From assembly GCA_023700925.1 (NCBI GenBank), contig JAMPXZ010000004.1, positions 1 through 41,701 on the forward strand: a stretch of 41,701 nt of DNA. Direction: 5' to 3'. Positions 34,223-41,701 of this stretch are shown one piece after another. Source of the stretch: Oligoflexia bacterium (GTDB lineage: Bacteria; Bdellovibrionota; UBA1018). A program made the position numbers and the translations under genes. The stretch's first letter is position 1. Each line of letters begins with the position of its first letter. A model generated the notes under the pieces. It was not told where the DNA came from and ran no database searches. It was given only the letters and a program-made list of their open reading frames with translations.

Positions 34223-35677
34223 CTACCTGACGAAATGCCGCACCACGTACTCAAGGGCCTCTTCCTTGGTCGAAAGCTTGCGTTCCAGCGCCAGGTCCTC
34301 AATTGTCCGCAAAATCTCAGAAAAAGTGGGGCCCGGCGAGAGCCCGAGCTGGATCAGGTCCTGGCCATCGAGCAGCTTGGGGAGTTCCCGGGTGGGGCCC
34401 TTTTTCAGGCTCTCAAGCCGCGATGCGCAAAATTCGTAATAGGCGAGGTTTCCGTCCGACGCGAGCGAATCGGCCTTGTGAACCGCGAGCAGCTCTTCGA
34501 AATGCGGCTGTCTCACGAAACGCTCGAGAGTCGACTCGCGCATCTGAAACACATCCTTGAATTTCAGATGGTCCTGCACGATCGCCGTCACGCGATCCAG
34601 GTCCGAGCGCGCCATCTTGAGCCGCGCTCCGATGGAGCCGGCGAGCTTCGCGCCATCCGCCTCGTGTCCGTTGAAGTTCTTGCCCCCGCTCCGAACCGCC
34701 GCGCCGGGCTTGCCGACGTCATGAAGAACCGCGCCCCACGCGAGCGTCGGCGTGCGCACCGGGTTCTGCTCCTCGAGACACCGGAGGATCTTGAGCGTGT
34801 GGGTCCAGACGTCGCCTTCCGGATGATACGTCGCCGCCTGCTCCACTCCTCGCATCGCCTCGAGTTCCGGCAGCACGAGACGCAGGAGCCCGAGCTTCGA
34901 GAGGAGCGCGACCGATTCCGCGGGATGCGGCCCACAGAGCATGAGCGTGAGCTCGTCGCGGATCCGCTCGCTGCTCACATGCGAGATGAGCCGCGCCTGC
35001 GCCTTGATCGCCTCGGCGGTGGCGGGCTCGAGCTCGAAGCCGAGCCGGGTCGTGAAGCGCACCGCCCGAAGCAGGCGAAGCGCGTCCTCGCGAAAACGGG
35101 CCCGGGGATCGCCGATCGCGCGAAGGACGCGGTCCTTGAGGTCCTGCATGCCGCCGGTCGAGTCCAGGATGCGCGAGGTCTTGGGATCGTAAAACAGGGC
35201 ATTGATCGTGAAGTCGCGCCGGCGCGCGTCCTCTTCGGGGCCCGAGAAGCGCACGCCCTTGGGATGTCGGTGGTCATCGTACTCCAGATCCTCGCGAAAG
35301 CTGGCGATCTCCAGGAACTCGGGTCCGGCGCCGCCTTCCGAGCGCAGCGGGACCTTGAGAACGCCGAACGCCTTTCCCACCGTCACCGCGTCGGGAAAGA
35401 GCGCGCAAAGCTCATCCGGGCTCGCGCTCGTCGCCAGGTCATGGTCCTTGGTTTCGCGTCCGAGCAGAAAATCCCGCACGCTCCCGCCCACGACATAGGA
35501 GACATGGCCGGCATCGGCCAGCTTCTGAATCGCGTCCCTCACATACTCCGGGAGCGGTACAGCCCGCTCAGTCCGGATCCACTTCGAGGGGCTCGCCGTT
35601 GAGCTGGTAGTGGCTCTTGATGACGGTGTTCGCCTCGAAGCGGTCAAGGGCTTCGGTGCCTTCGGCTTCTTTTTCAC
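34223..35677 (-). CDS. cca: tRNA nucleotidyltransferase / poly(A) polymerase family protein (CCA-adding type)
   Basis: 484 residues from GTG 35677. The nucleotidyltransferase core is YVVGGSVRDFLLGRETKDHD, the metal aspartates lie in KDHDLA, and RRRDFTINALFYD and DSTGGMQDLKDR follow. The tRNA-binding region has REDALRLLRAVRF. An HD-like domain (LHDVGKPGAA) is present, as in the class II CCA/PcnB family. Conserved sequence begins at about LPEYVRDAIQKL, so the first ~45 residues are a basic, Ser/Thr-rich extension of doubtful reality, overlapping the previous gene by 110 nt. An alternative GTG at 35542 has GGAG three nt upstream but would cut the conserved block. CCA addition versus polyadenylation cannot be separated here. 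Confidence 0.85.
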   Translation of the reverse strand: MKKKPKAPKPLTASRRTPSSRATTSSTASPSKWIRTERAVPLPEYVRDAIQKLADAGHVSYVVGGSVRDFLLGRETKDHDLATSASPDELCALFPDAVTVGKAFGVLKVPLRSEGGAGPEFLEIASFREDLEYDDHRHPKGVRFSGPEEDARRRDFTINALFYDPKTSRILDSTGGMQDLKDRVLRAIGDPRARFREDALRLLRAVRFTTRLGFELEPATAEAIKAQARLISHVSSERIRDELTLMLCGPHPAESVALLSKLGLLRLVLPELEAMRGVEQAATYHPEGDVWTHTLKILRCLEEQNPVRTPTLAWGAVLHDVGKPGAAVRSGGKNFNGHEADGAKLAGSIGARLKMARSDLDRVTAIVQDHLKFKDVFQMRESTLERFVRQPHFEELLAVHKADSLASDGNLAYYEFCASRLESLKKGPTRELPKLLDGQDLIQLGLSPGPTFSEILRTIEDLALERKLSTKEEALEYVVRHFVR

Positions 35678-35864
35678 GCGCGTTTTTGCCTTTCAGCTTC
35701 TTCTTCGTCGCGGCAGGGGGCGCCGCTACCCGCTCCCCCGCGGGAGGAGCGACTACCGGAGCGCCGGCGGGCACGCTCTCAATCGCGAACGCGCCCGGAA
35801 CTCCGGGCCCGGCCAAGCCGGCGATCGCGAAGAGCGCGAGAACGTAAGCGGTCGCGGTTCTCAT
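35568..35864 (-). CDS. Small secreted protein of unknown function
   Basis: 98 residues with a signal peptide (MRTATAYVLALFAIAGLAGPGVPGAFA, quoted to residue 20 is MRTATAYVLALFAIAGLAGP). The mature part has a Pro/Ala-rich segment (APVVAPPAGERVAAPPAA), then a basic helix KKKLKGKNAREKEAEG, and ends LNGEPLEVDPD. Its ATG overlaps the ftsK stop (TGATG), so it is translationally coupled to ftsK. The charged helix suggests a periplasmic linker or stalk. No family is recognised. The pairing with ftsK and the tRNA nucleotidyltransferase gene may be worth checking in relatives. Confidence 0.7.
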   Translation of the reverse strand: MRTATAYVLALFAIAGLAGPGVPGAFAIESVPAGAPVVAPPAGERVAAPPAATKKKLKGKNAREKEAEGTEALDRFEANTVIKSHYQLNGEPLEVDPD

Positions 35865-38545
35865 CAGCGCAATAATACCTCACGGGGACGGGCTCCGTCA
35901 GCCGGGCCGACGATTCCGCGTTCTTCCATCGTCTCGATCATGCGGGCCGCCCGATTATAGCCGATCTTGAGATGGCGCTGCAGGAAGCTTGCCGAGGCGT
36001 GCCCGGCGCGCTTGACGAGCTCGATTCCCTCTTGCATCAGCTCGTCGGACTCCTCGTCGTCGCCCGAGCCATCGCCGTTCTCCTCCTCGTCGGTATCGAG
36101 CAGGATCTCGTCGCGGTAAGCGGGCTTGCCCTGGCCGCGCAGGAAGGAGGTGATCTTGCCGATCTCCTCGTCATCGACCAGTGCGCCGTGCAGCCGGAGC
36201 ACCTGCGAGATCCCGGGCGGGATGAAGAGCATATCGCCCTGGCCGAGCAGCCGCTCGGCGCCCGCGCGATCCAGGATGGTCTTGGAGTCGACGTAGCTCG
36301 CGAGCTGGAAGGACAGACGGGACGGAAGGTTCGCCTTGATCAGGCCCGTGATGACGTCCGTCGACGGACGCTGCGTGGCGATCACCAGGTGAATCCCCGC
36401 CGCGCGCGCCTTCTGCGCGATTCGGGCGATGGAAACCTCGACCTCCTTGCGCGCGACCATCATGAGGTCGGCGAGCTCGTCGATGATGATCACGATGTAC
36501 GGGAGCTTGCCGACGCGCGGCGCCCCCGACTCGTCGGGCTCGAACGCCTCGATCCAGTCGTTGCCGGACTGCGGGGCCGCGCTCTCGCTCTGGTTTTCCT
36601 CGGCGAGCAGCAGGTCATGGACGACGTCCGCGCCCAGCTCGTCGACCTTCTGATTGAAGCCAGCGAGGTTGCGAGCGCCCATCTTCGCCAGAATCCGGTA
36701 ACGGCGCTCCATCTCACGGACCGCCCATTTGAGCGCGGTCGAAGCGTGCTTGGGATCGTCCACCACCGGCAGGAGCAGATGCGGGATGTCCTGATACGCG
36801 CGGAACTCGATGAACTTCGGGTCCACGAGAATCATCCGCAGCTCATCCGGCGTGAAGCGGTAAAAGAGCGAGCAGATCAGGCCGTTCATGAAAACCGACT
36901 TGCCCGAGCCCGTCTGGCCGGCGCAAAGAAGATGGGGCATGCGCGCCAGATCCGACAGGTAGCACTGGCCGGCGATATCCTTGCCCATCACGACCGGAAT
37001 CGAATGGCGGGAACCGTAAAAGTCCGGATGCTGGAGGAACTCGCGGACGAAAACCGTTTCGCGGTGATCGCTCGGGATCTCGATCCCGACGACGGACTTG
37101 CCGGGCAGCGGCGCGAGGATGCGCACGCTCTGCGCCGAGAGCGCCATCGAGAGGTCATCGGCCAGCGCCGCGATGCGGGAAACCTTCACGCCCGGCCCGG
37201 GCTTGAACTCGTACAGCGTGATCACGGGACCGGGCCGCACGGCTGTCACCTCACCGTCGATCCCGAAGTCGGCGAACTTCTGCCTGAGGATCTGGGAGTT
37301 GGCGATGAGCTTTTCCTTGTCGTAGGTGGACTCGGCCTTGGGTGGCTTACGGAGGAACTCGACGGTCGGGAGCTTCCACTGCCCGCGCCTCATCGCGCGG
37401 CGGGCGAGCTTGGCGGCCGCTCTGGCCGCGGGTCTTTCCCCGTTGCTCATGAAAGCGCCGGCCACGGCGCCCGCGGGGTTTTTCTCATGCGGAAGAATGG
37501 CGGGAGGCCGGCCCTCGCCTCTCGCGGCCGCGTCGACCGGAGCCGCCGGACCCATTCCGGCCTCGAGCTCCGGAAGCGCGTTCGGATGACTGTCCATCGG
37601 CGCCGGCGTGGAGGCATCCTGAAGCCCGGGAAGTCCGTCGCCATCCTCGTCGTCGGGGAGATTCGGAAGCTTCAGCTGCTTGGCATCGCGCGGAACGCCC
37701 GCGTCAACGACCTCGGAGCCGACCATGATTTCCTGCTTTTTCCGGGTGCCCGCCTCGACCGCCGCCGTGGCAGCCATCCGCGCCTTCGCGCGCTCGATCG
37801 CGCCCTCGATCAGCCGCTGCAGGAAGTCCCCCGCCGCGTGCGCGCCCCGCATCGCGAGCAGTCCGAAGAGATAGATCAGATAGGTCCCCAGGAGCCGGGT
37901 CACGCGCCAGGTGATGACCGAGGCGAAGCGGATCACCGCGGCGCCCATGCGCGCCACGCTCAAGGGCGTCGACAGCGCGAGCGCGACGCAGAAGACGAGA
38001 AGCGAAACAAGAGAGGAGCCGAAGGGATTGAACTGATTCACCAGAAGATCCGCGACCCAGGCGCCAAAAGCGCCGCCCGTGAGAATCAGGGTTCCGGAGT
38101 AAGGCCAGTATTTCCACTGAAGCGAAAGAAAGACGGTCAGAGACATGACCGCGACGGTCATGCCGCCCAGCGTACCGATGACCCGGATGGAGCCCTCGCG
38201 CTTATGGACCGACGCGGCGATGAAGAAAAAGGCGGCGGGGATGAGAAAGCCGCCCATGCCGAAAGCCTGCAAAATCAACGAGGCGAGATAAGCCCCCACT
38301 CTGCCGCAGGCATTCAGGGCCGGACCCGTGTTATTACTGAAGAGAGAAGGATCCGAAGGAAAGTACGTCAACAGCGCGAAGACGATGAACACGCTGAAGG
38401 CGAAGGTGATCAGGCTGCTGACCTCGGCCAAGGGAGTCTTGTTGAAACCATTTGCCTTCTTCTTCTGAACGACTGCGTTAACCCCGGGAAACTGGGGAAC
38501 CAGTCGGGAACTTCCATGTCGGTTTTCCATACTCCTATGGTACAT
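35864..38545 (-). CDS. ftsK: DNA translocase FtsK/SpoIIIE
   Basis: 893 residues. Four to five membrane helices lie within about 42-230, followed by an acidic/Pro-rich linker (about 275-400). The motor has the Walker A GQTGSGKS (543-550), VDPKF in the usual position, IIIDELADLMM as Walker B, and IATQRPSTDVITGLIKANLP. The C-terminal gamma winged-helix (about 830-893, GHASASFLQRHLKIGYNRA, then RGIVG) reads KOPS-like DNA. It pumps chromosomal DNA at the septum. The linker is short compared with E. coli. ATG 38545 and ATG 38530 are both possible; neither has a well-spaced ribosome-binding site. The ROK gene begins only eight nt away on the other strand. Confidence 0.95.
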   Translation of the reverse strand: MYHRSMENRHGSSRLVPQFPGVNAVVQKKKANGFNKTPLAEVSSLITFAFSVFIVFALLTYFPSDPSLFSNNTGPALNACGRVGAYLASLILQAFGMGGFLIPAAFFFIAASVHKREGSIRVIGTLGGMTVAVMSLTVFLSLQWKYWPYSGTLILTGGAFGAWVADLLVNQFNPFGSSLVSLLVFCVALALSTPLSVARMGAAVIRFASVITWRVTRLLGTYLIYLFGLLAMRGAHAAGDFLQRLIEGAIERAKARMAATAAVEAGTRKKQEIMVGSEVVDAGVPRDAKQLKLPNLPDDEDGDGLPGLQDASTPAPMDSHPNALPELEAGMGPAAPVDAAARGEGRPPAILPHEKNPAGAVAGAFMSNGERPAARAAAKLARRAMRRGQWKLPTVEFLRKPPKAESTYDKEKLIANSQILRQKFADFGIDGEVTAVRPGPVITLYEFKPGPGVKVSRIAALADDLSMALSAQSVRILAPLPGKSVVGIEIPSDHRETVFVREFLQHPDFYGSRHSIPVVMGKDIAGQCYLSDLARMPHLLCAGQTGSGKSVFMNGLICSLFYRFTPDELRMILVDPKFIEFRAYQDIPHLLLPVVDDPKHASTALKWAVREMERRYRILAKMGARNLAGFNQKVDELGADVVHDLLLAEENQSESAAPQSGNDWIEAFEPDESGAPRVGKLPYIVIIIDELADLMMVARKEVEVSIARIAQKARAAGIHLVIATQRPSTDVITGLIKANLPSRLSFQLASYVDSKTILDRAGAERLLGQGDMLFIPPGISQVLRLHGALVDDEEIGKITSFLRGQGKPAYRDEILLDTDEEENGDGSGDDEESDELMQEGIELVKRAGHASASFLQRHLKIGYNRAARMIETMEERGIVGPADGARPREVLLR

Positions 38546-38553
38546 GGTGATTC

Positions 38554-39504
38554 ATGACTCAGAAAGTCCCCCAGAAGTTTTTGGCTTATGATCTCGGCGG
38601 CACGAAGGTGGCCGTGGGCGTGGTCACTTCGAAGGGAAAGGTCCTCGAGGAGCACCGCGAACCGGTCGTGATCCAGCAAGGCAAGACGGCAGTAATTGCC
38701 CAGCTCGCCGCCCTCGGCAAACGCCTGCTCGAGGAGCACCCGGAGATCCGCGCGGTCGGCATGGCCTCGGCCGGCCCCCTGGATCCCGCTACTGGAGAGC
38801 TTCTCGACCCGACCAACTTCGCCAGTCCCAAAGGCCACTGGGGCCGCACTCCGATCGCCCGGCTCCTCGGCGCCAAGCTCCGGCGCAAGGTGCATCTCGA
38901 GAACGACGCCGCCGCGGCGATCCTCGCCGAACACTGGGTGGGCGCGGCCAAGGGCTGCGACAACGCCATGATTTTGACACTCGGGACGGGGCTCGGCACG
39001 GGGATCATCTCGAACGGGGAGCTATTGCGCGCCGGCCGGGGGCTCCATCCCGAAGCCGGGCACCTCATCCTGCGCGAGGGCGACGCCTCGGCCCCCTGCG
39101 GCTGCGGCAACCTCGGCTGCGCCGAGGCTTACCTTTCGGGCCGCAACTTTTCCCGCCGCGCGCGGGTCGCTTTCGGAAAATCGGATCTCAGCGCCAAGGA
39201 CCTCGCCGAGCTCGCGCGCAAGCGCGACCCGCGCGCCGTGGCCGCCTTTGACGAGTACGCGCTCCTCATGGCCACCGCGATCCACAACTACGCGGTGATC
39301 TACGCGCCCGAGCTCGTGGTTTTCACCGGGAGCTTTGCCGCGGCATCGGATCTTTTCCTGAAAGCCACGCGCGAGCACCTGAAGAAGATGCTCGCCCGAA
39401 GACGCGTCGGAGTGGATCTTCTGCCCAAGCTCGTGGTCTCGAAGCTCGACAACCAGGCGGGGCTCATTGGCGGGGCGTTCGTCGCGCTGCGCGCGAGCAA
39501 GTGA
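38554..39504 (+). CDS. ROK-family sugar kinase
   Basis: 316 residues. LAYDLGGTKVAVGVV gives the ATP phosphate-binding motif. TLGTGLGTGII and the zinc motif GHLILREGD...CGCGNLGCAEAYLSG are those of ROK kinases, with catalytic Asp in LENDAAAAILAEHW. It would phosphorylate glucose or a related sugar. No transporter or regulator surrounds it. Its start is eight nt from ftsK, so the promoters of the two genes must lie inside each other's coding region. Confidence 0.9.
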   Translation: MTQKVPQKFLAYDLGGTKVAVGVVTSKGKVLEEHREPVVIQQGKTAVIAQLAALGKRLLEEHPEIRAVGMASAGPLDPATGELLDPTNFASPKGHWGRTPIARLLGAKLRRKVHLENDAAAAILAEHWVGAAKGCDNAMILTLGTGLGTGIISNGELLRAGRGLHPEAGHLILREGDASAPCGCGNLGCAEAYLSGRNFSRRARVAFGKSDLSAKDLAELARKRDPRAVAAFDEYALLMATAIHNYAVIYAPELVVFTGSFAAASDLFLKATREHLKKMLARRRVGVDLLPKLVVSKLDNQAGLIGGAFVALRASK

Positions 39505-39547
39505 GCGGAAGTTGGCCCGGCGCCGGGTTTTGGGATATGCTTTCGGA

Positions 39548-39748
39548 GTGAAAACCAAGCAGGTAGGCGTCCGCAAACCCTCGACCGACTTCGATACCAA
39601 TGCCCGGTTTCTTGAAACCGCAGCGCGTTTGCGTGGCGATCGGCCATTTATCCCCCGCGGAGTCTATCGATTCAAAACCCATGAGGAGGCGCAGGAATGG
39701 GCCCTCAAAATGATGGCGCGACCCAGGAAAGCCGGCCGCCGGAGCTGA
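39548..39748 (+). CDS. Putative antitoxin-like partner of the nucleotidyltransferase
   Basis: 66 residues from GTG 39548 (an earlier frame opening at 39467 lies inside the ROK gene). Basic, with TDFDTNARFLETAARLRG, then GVYRFKTHEEAQEWALKMM. Small proteins with this GVYRF...EEA..W pattern are commonly encoded directly before AbiEii/MNT-type nucleotidyltransferases. It overlaps the next gene by 52 nt in another frame. Function as antitoxin is inference from position. Confidence 0.65.
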   Translation: MKTKQVGVRKPSTDFDTNARFLETAARLRGDRPFIPRGVYRFKTHEEAQEWALKMMARPRKAGRRS

Positions 39749-40206
39749 GCGATCTCGTCGAGCTCGCGCGCTCCTTGAACGCCGCAGGCGCCAAATACGT
39801 CATCATTGGCGGAATCGCGATTCTCCAGCAGGGCTTCGTCCGAGCCACGCAGGATATCGACTTATTGGTGGACCGAACCGAGAGCAACCTCCGCAAAGTG
39901 ATCGACGCCGTCGGGAAACTTCCGGATCATGCCGCGATGGAACTTTCACCAGCAGACTTCGATGAGTATGAGGTCATCCGCGTGGCAGACGAGATTGTAG
40001 TCGACTTGATGATCCGCGCCTCAGGCCTGGAGTACAACCAGGCGAAGTCAGGAATCATTTCGGTAGAGCTTGAAGGGGTTCCCATCCCTTTCGCCAGCGC
40101 GGAGCTTCTCTTGAAGATGAAGCAAGGCGTTCGCGAGAAAGATGTGCTCGACCGCAAATTCCTGGAGGCGCTCCTCGCCCGAAAGGGCGAAAGTAAGCGA
40201 TTATAG
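39697..40206 (+). CDS. Nucleotidyltransferase-domain protein (AbiEii/MNT-like, candidate toxin)
   Basis: 169 residues. The nucleotidyltransferase signature is IIGGIAILQQGFVRATQDIDLL, with GG at 38-39 and the metal aspartates D53 and D55. LMIRASGL and KMKQGVREKDVLDRKFLEALL resemble the C-terminal helices of small MNT/AbiEii proteins. Some members transfer nucleotides to tRNA or proteins as toxins. Gene order and overlap with the small basic protein fit a type IV or type VII-like toxin-antitoxin module. The third catalytic aspartate is likely the one in VDLMI. Confidence 0.72.
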   Translation: MGPQNDGATQESRPPELSDLVELARSLNAAGAKYVIIGGIAILQQGFVRATQDIDLLVDRTESNLRKVIDAVGKLPDHAAMELSPADFDEYEVIRVADEIVVDLMIRASGLEYNQAKSGIISVELEGVPIPFASAELLLKMKQGVREKDVLDRKFLEALLARKGESKRL

Positions 40207-40441
40207 CGCCCCGAACGTCAGCCCGACCTGGCCGATAATGCTGTTACTGGATGAAACCGAGGCGCTATGCGTGAGCGGCACGCTGCCGCGGCGTCACGGA
40301 TCCGAAGGAGATCGACCCACTCGTCGAGCTCCGCTCCGGCAAGCCGTATTCGAAGCTCGGCGCTGCCGGCGTGCGTGAGGCCGGTTACGCGATTGTAGTA
40401 GTAGCGCTGTCTCTCTCCAGGAGTAGGAAGCTGTAGCTTTG
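40207..40441 (+). pseudogene. Possible gene remnant beside the repeat element
   Basis: No intact gene. A plus-strand frame is open for 53 codons (40275 to stop TAG 40434-40436) without a plausible start. It reads VTDPKEIDPLVELRSGKPY and then SKLGAAGVREAGYAIV, which looks like real protein. The frame ends as it meets the repeat element, so it may be the tail of a gene truncated by insertion. I cannot identify the parent. Confidence 0.35.
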
Positions 40442-40648
40442 CTTTCCAATTGTCAGAAGCTGTCTCCTGCCTTTCTCAAGGGTGGACTGCGCTTCCTTTC
40501 CAGTTGTCGGAAGCTGTGGCCTGCTCTTTTGGTTATCTCGTCAGAAGACATGAAGTCTGATGTCTTGGTCCTACACAATCCGACAACTGGAAAGGGGGGT
40601 GGGGGCTAGGCAGTGAGCTGCAGGCGACACAATCCGACAACTGGGCAA
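40442..40648. mobile_element. Four-copy repeat element, like a small nonautonomous IS21-type element
   Basis: Two direct copies of CTTTCCAATTGTCAGAAGCT or CTTTCCAGTTGTCGGAAGCT (40442-40463, 40496-40517, last two bases GT) are followed by two inverted copies of ACACAATCCGACAACTGG (40573-40594 and 40627-40648 with short extensions). The starts of the members of each pair are exactly 54 nt apart. Multiple terminal repeats in this symmetric arrangement are the hallmark of IS21-family ends. No transposase fits between them, so it would be a miniature or decayed element. The family assignment is an inference. An alternative is a regulator-binding array. Confidence 0.55.
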
Positions 40649-40842
40649 TAGTCACCCTGCGCGACGAAACCTCCCCTTGCTCGAAAGCCAAGATCGATCG
40701 CCAGCCCCCCCCGCCGATCATGAAGCTCGTGGAACTGGTGCTGGAGCGCACGGAGGCACCCGAAGGAACGCCCCTGGGCTCCGGTTCTCCTCGAAACTCG
40801 CCGCTGCGGAACAAGCGGAAACAACCAGAAATGCTATGCCGC
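40649..40842. other. Spacer without a recognised gene
   Basis: 194 nt between the repeat element and the right-edge gene. A frame beginning ATG 40720 (KLVELVLERT) is short and fades into the antisense of the next gene. It may be a decayed insertion-sequence remnant. Nothing firm can be supported. Confidence 0.3.
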
Positions 40843-41701
40843 TTAATTCACCCGCATCCTGGCCGCCTCTTCGCGGATTCGAAGGGTCGAGGACTTGAGC
40901 GCGACGGCCGCGGTGAAATCCAGCGCCAGCAGCTCATCCCAGAACGGCTCCGCGAGAAGGGCATCGAGCTTTTCAACCGAAAGCGCTTCGACCTGCCCCT
41001 GCTCGAGCATCCGGAGCAGAAGGCGAACCTCCTCGAGCGGCGCGCGAAGCGACGGGTCCGCCTCGCGCTCGAGCGCCTCGAGCTGCGTGAGCCCCGCGCG
41101 GGCCTGCTTTGACAGGCTCGCGATCACTTCGCCCTCGGCCACGAAGGCGTTCTGGACATCCAGAATCGGCATTGCCCCGCGCTCGACCGCGGAGAAGAAC
41201 AAGATCAGGCTCGTGACCGGCACATGCGCGCCATCGAGAAACAGCCCGCCCACGCGGATCGACGCGCCCGAGAGGAGCCTCTCACGCGCCTGTCGCAGCC
41301 AGTTTGAGCCCAGGGTCGCGGGCACTCCGGATTGCTCGGCGGCATTCGCGACCTCCGACGCGCGATCCAGCTCCAAGCTGAGCGCGCAGACCGCGCCTCC
41401 CGCACTGCCGCCGATCCCGGCGCCCTCGCCGCCGCGCGAATAGCTTCCGCCGATCCCCACGCCCTCGCCGCCCCGGGAATAAATGCCGCCAATCCCGGCG
41501 CCCTCACCACCACGCGAGTAGCGTCCGCCGACGGCACCCTCCGCGCCGCCTGCGCCCGCGCAGCGAAGCGCCGTGAACCGCACTCCGCCCACGCTCACCG
41601 CATCGAACCCTTTGAGCTGCAGCCGCGCATCGAGTCTCACGTCCATGCCGGCCGCGCCCTGCAGCGCAGCGCGCAGCCAGGACAAGGCCTCCTCGGCCGG
41701 G
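40843..41701 (-). CDS. Unknown protein with glycine-rich tandem repeat (5' end outside window)
   Basis: At least 285 residues; the frame is open to the right edge and the apparent start at TTG 41685 is probably internal. The first part reads VGGVRFTALRCAG. A Gly-rich tandem repeat of 13 residues, SRGGEGAGIGG plus (I/S)Y, occurs three times with a fourth partial copy. The rest is largely helical and Leu/Ala/Glu-rich (VIASLSKQARAGLTQLEAL), with no signal peptide visible here. I do not recognise a family. The glycine repeat could be a flexible or self-associating segment. GC and codon use match the surroundings. Confidence 0.6.
   Translation of the reverse strand, partial: PAEEALSWLRAALQGAAGMDVRLDARLQLKGFDAVSVGGVRFTALRCAGAGGAEGAVGGRYSRGGEGAGIGGIYSRGGEGVGIGGSYSRGGEGAGIGGSAGGAVCALSLELDRASEVANAAEQSGVPATLGSNWLRQARERLLSGASIRVGGLFLDGAHVPVTSLILFFSAVERGAMPILDVQNAFVAEGEVIASLSKQARAGLTQLEALEREADPSLRAPLEEVRLLLRMLEQGQVEALSVEKLDALLAEPFWDELLALDFTAAVALKSSTLRIREEAARMRVN
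41408..41550 (-). repeat. 39-bp in-frame tandem repeat
   Basis: Three full units (41408-41446, 41447-41485, 41486-41524) and a partial fourth, with several base differences between units. On the minus strand each unit encodes SRGGEGxGIGG plus two residues. Such repeats change copy number easily by slippage. Confidence 0.85.

Noticed and set aside
34223-35542. Start of the tRNA nucleotidyltransferase at GTG 35542
   Set aside because: It would remove the conserved LPEYV segment and the Shine-Dalgarno spacing is only three nt, so the longer form is listed despite its overlap.
35972-38557. Long plus-strand frame (861 codons) opposite ftsK
   Set aside because: Shadow of ftsK; no recognisable domains and reversed codon bias.
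40442-40648. CRISPR array
   Set aside because: Only four repeats, two in each orientation, with no cas gene; the symmetric inverted layout fits transposon ends better.

Overview
The window is GC-rich (about 65%), tightly packed and Gram-negative. It encodes an FtsX/LolE-type ABC exporter, a LolA-like periplasmic protein, an outer-membrane beta-barrel and many small proteins with cleavable signal peptides. An NFACT/RqcH protein, an Rsm22-type methyltransferase, numerous unrecognised secreted proteins and a class C-like group II intron would suit a Bdellovibrionota or deltaproteobacteria-like genome. That placement is an inference, because the window has no rRNA or tRNA.

Layout. 1-3895 (minus): a GT-C-like membrane protein with TPR repeats, cut by the left edge, preceded by an acyl-CoA carboxylase alpha-like protein that has lost catalytic residues and the biotin lysine. 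3980-6662 (plus): an Rsm22-like methyltransferase and a secreted protein. 6786-10931 (plus): a coupled lipid operon of diacylglycerol-kinase-like protein, extended SDR and a two-part protein whose second half resembles acyl-ACP reductase. 11024-11255: a structured non-coding element closed by a perfect 14-bp inverted repeat.

11310-22242 is the most interesting region, a nine-gene divergent cluster. The minus arm is a six-gene run with 4-bp overlaps at almost every junction: AMP-dependent acyl-activating enzyme, UbiA-type prenyltransferase, rifampin-phosphotransferase-like dikinase, double GNAT-like protein, ABC ATPase and FtsX-type permease. The plus arm, starting only 44 nt away, encodes a LolA-like periplasmic carrier, an outer-membrane beta-barrel and a BtaA/DUF3419-like aminocarboxypropyltransferase. 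The combination reads as a pathway that builds an unusual (prenyl/acyl/phospho) lipid and carries it across the envelope. I know of no described system with this composition.

22246-31903 is a mix of housekeeping genes (elbB, rlmL, crcB, rlmI-like, rqcH-like, DUF167) and secreted unknowns. 31967-33835 is a group II intron inserted beside a strong terminator hairpin. 34223-38545 (minus) is ftsK, a small secreted protein and a tRNA nucleotidyltransferase. 38554-39504 is a ROK kinase. 39548-40206 is a nucleotidyltransferase toxin-antitoxin-like pair. 40442-40648 holds four copies of a 22-bp repeat arranged like the ends of a small IS21-type element. The right edge cuts a protein carrying a glycine-rich 13-residue tandem repeat.
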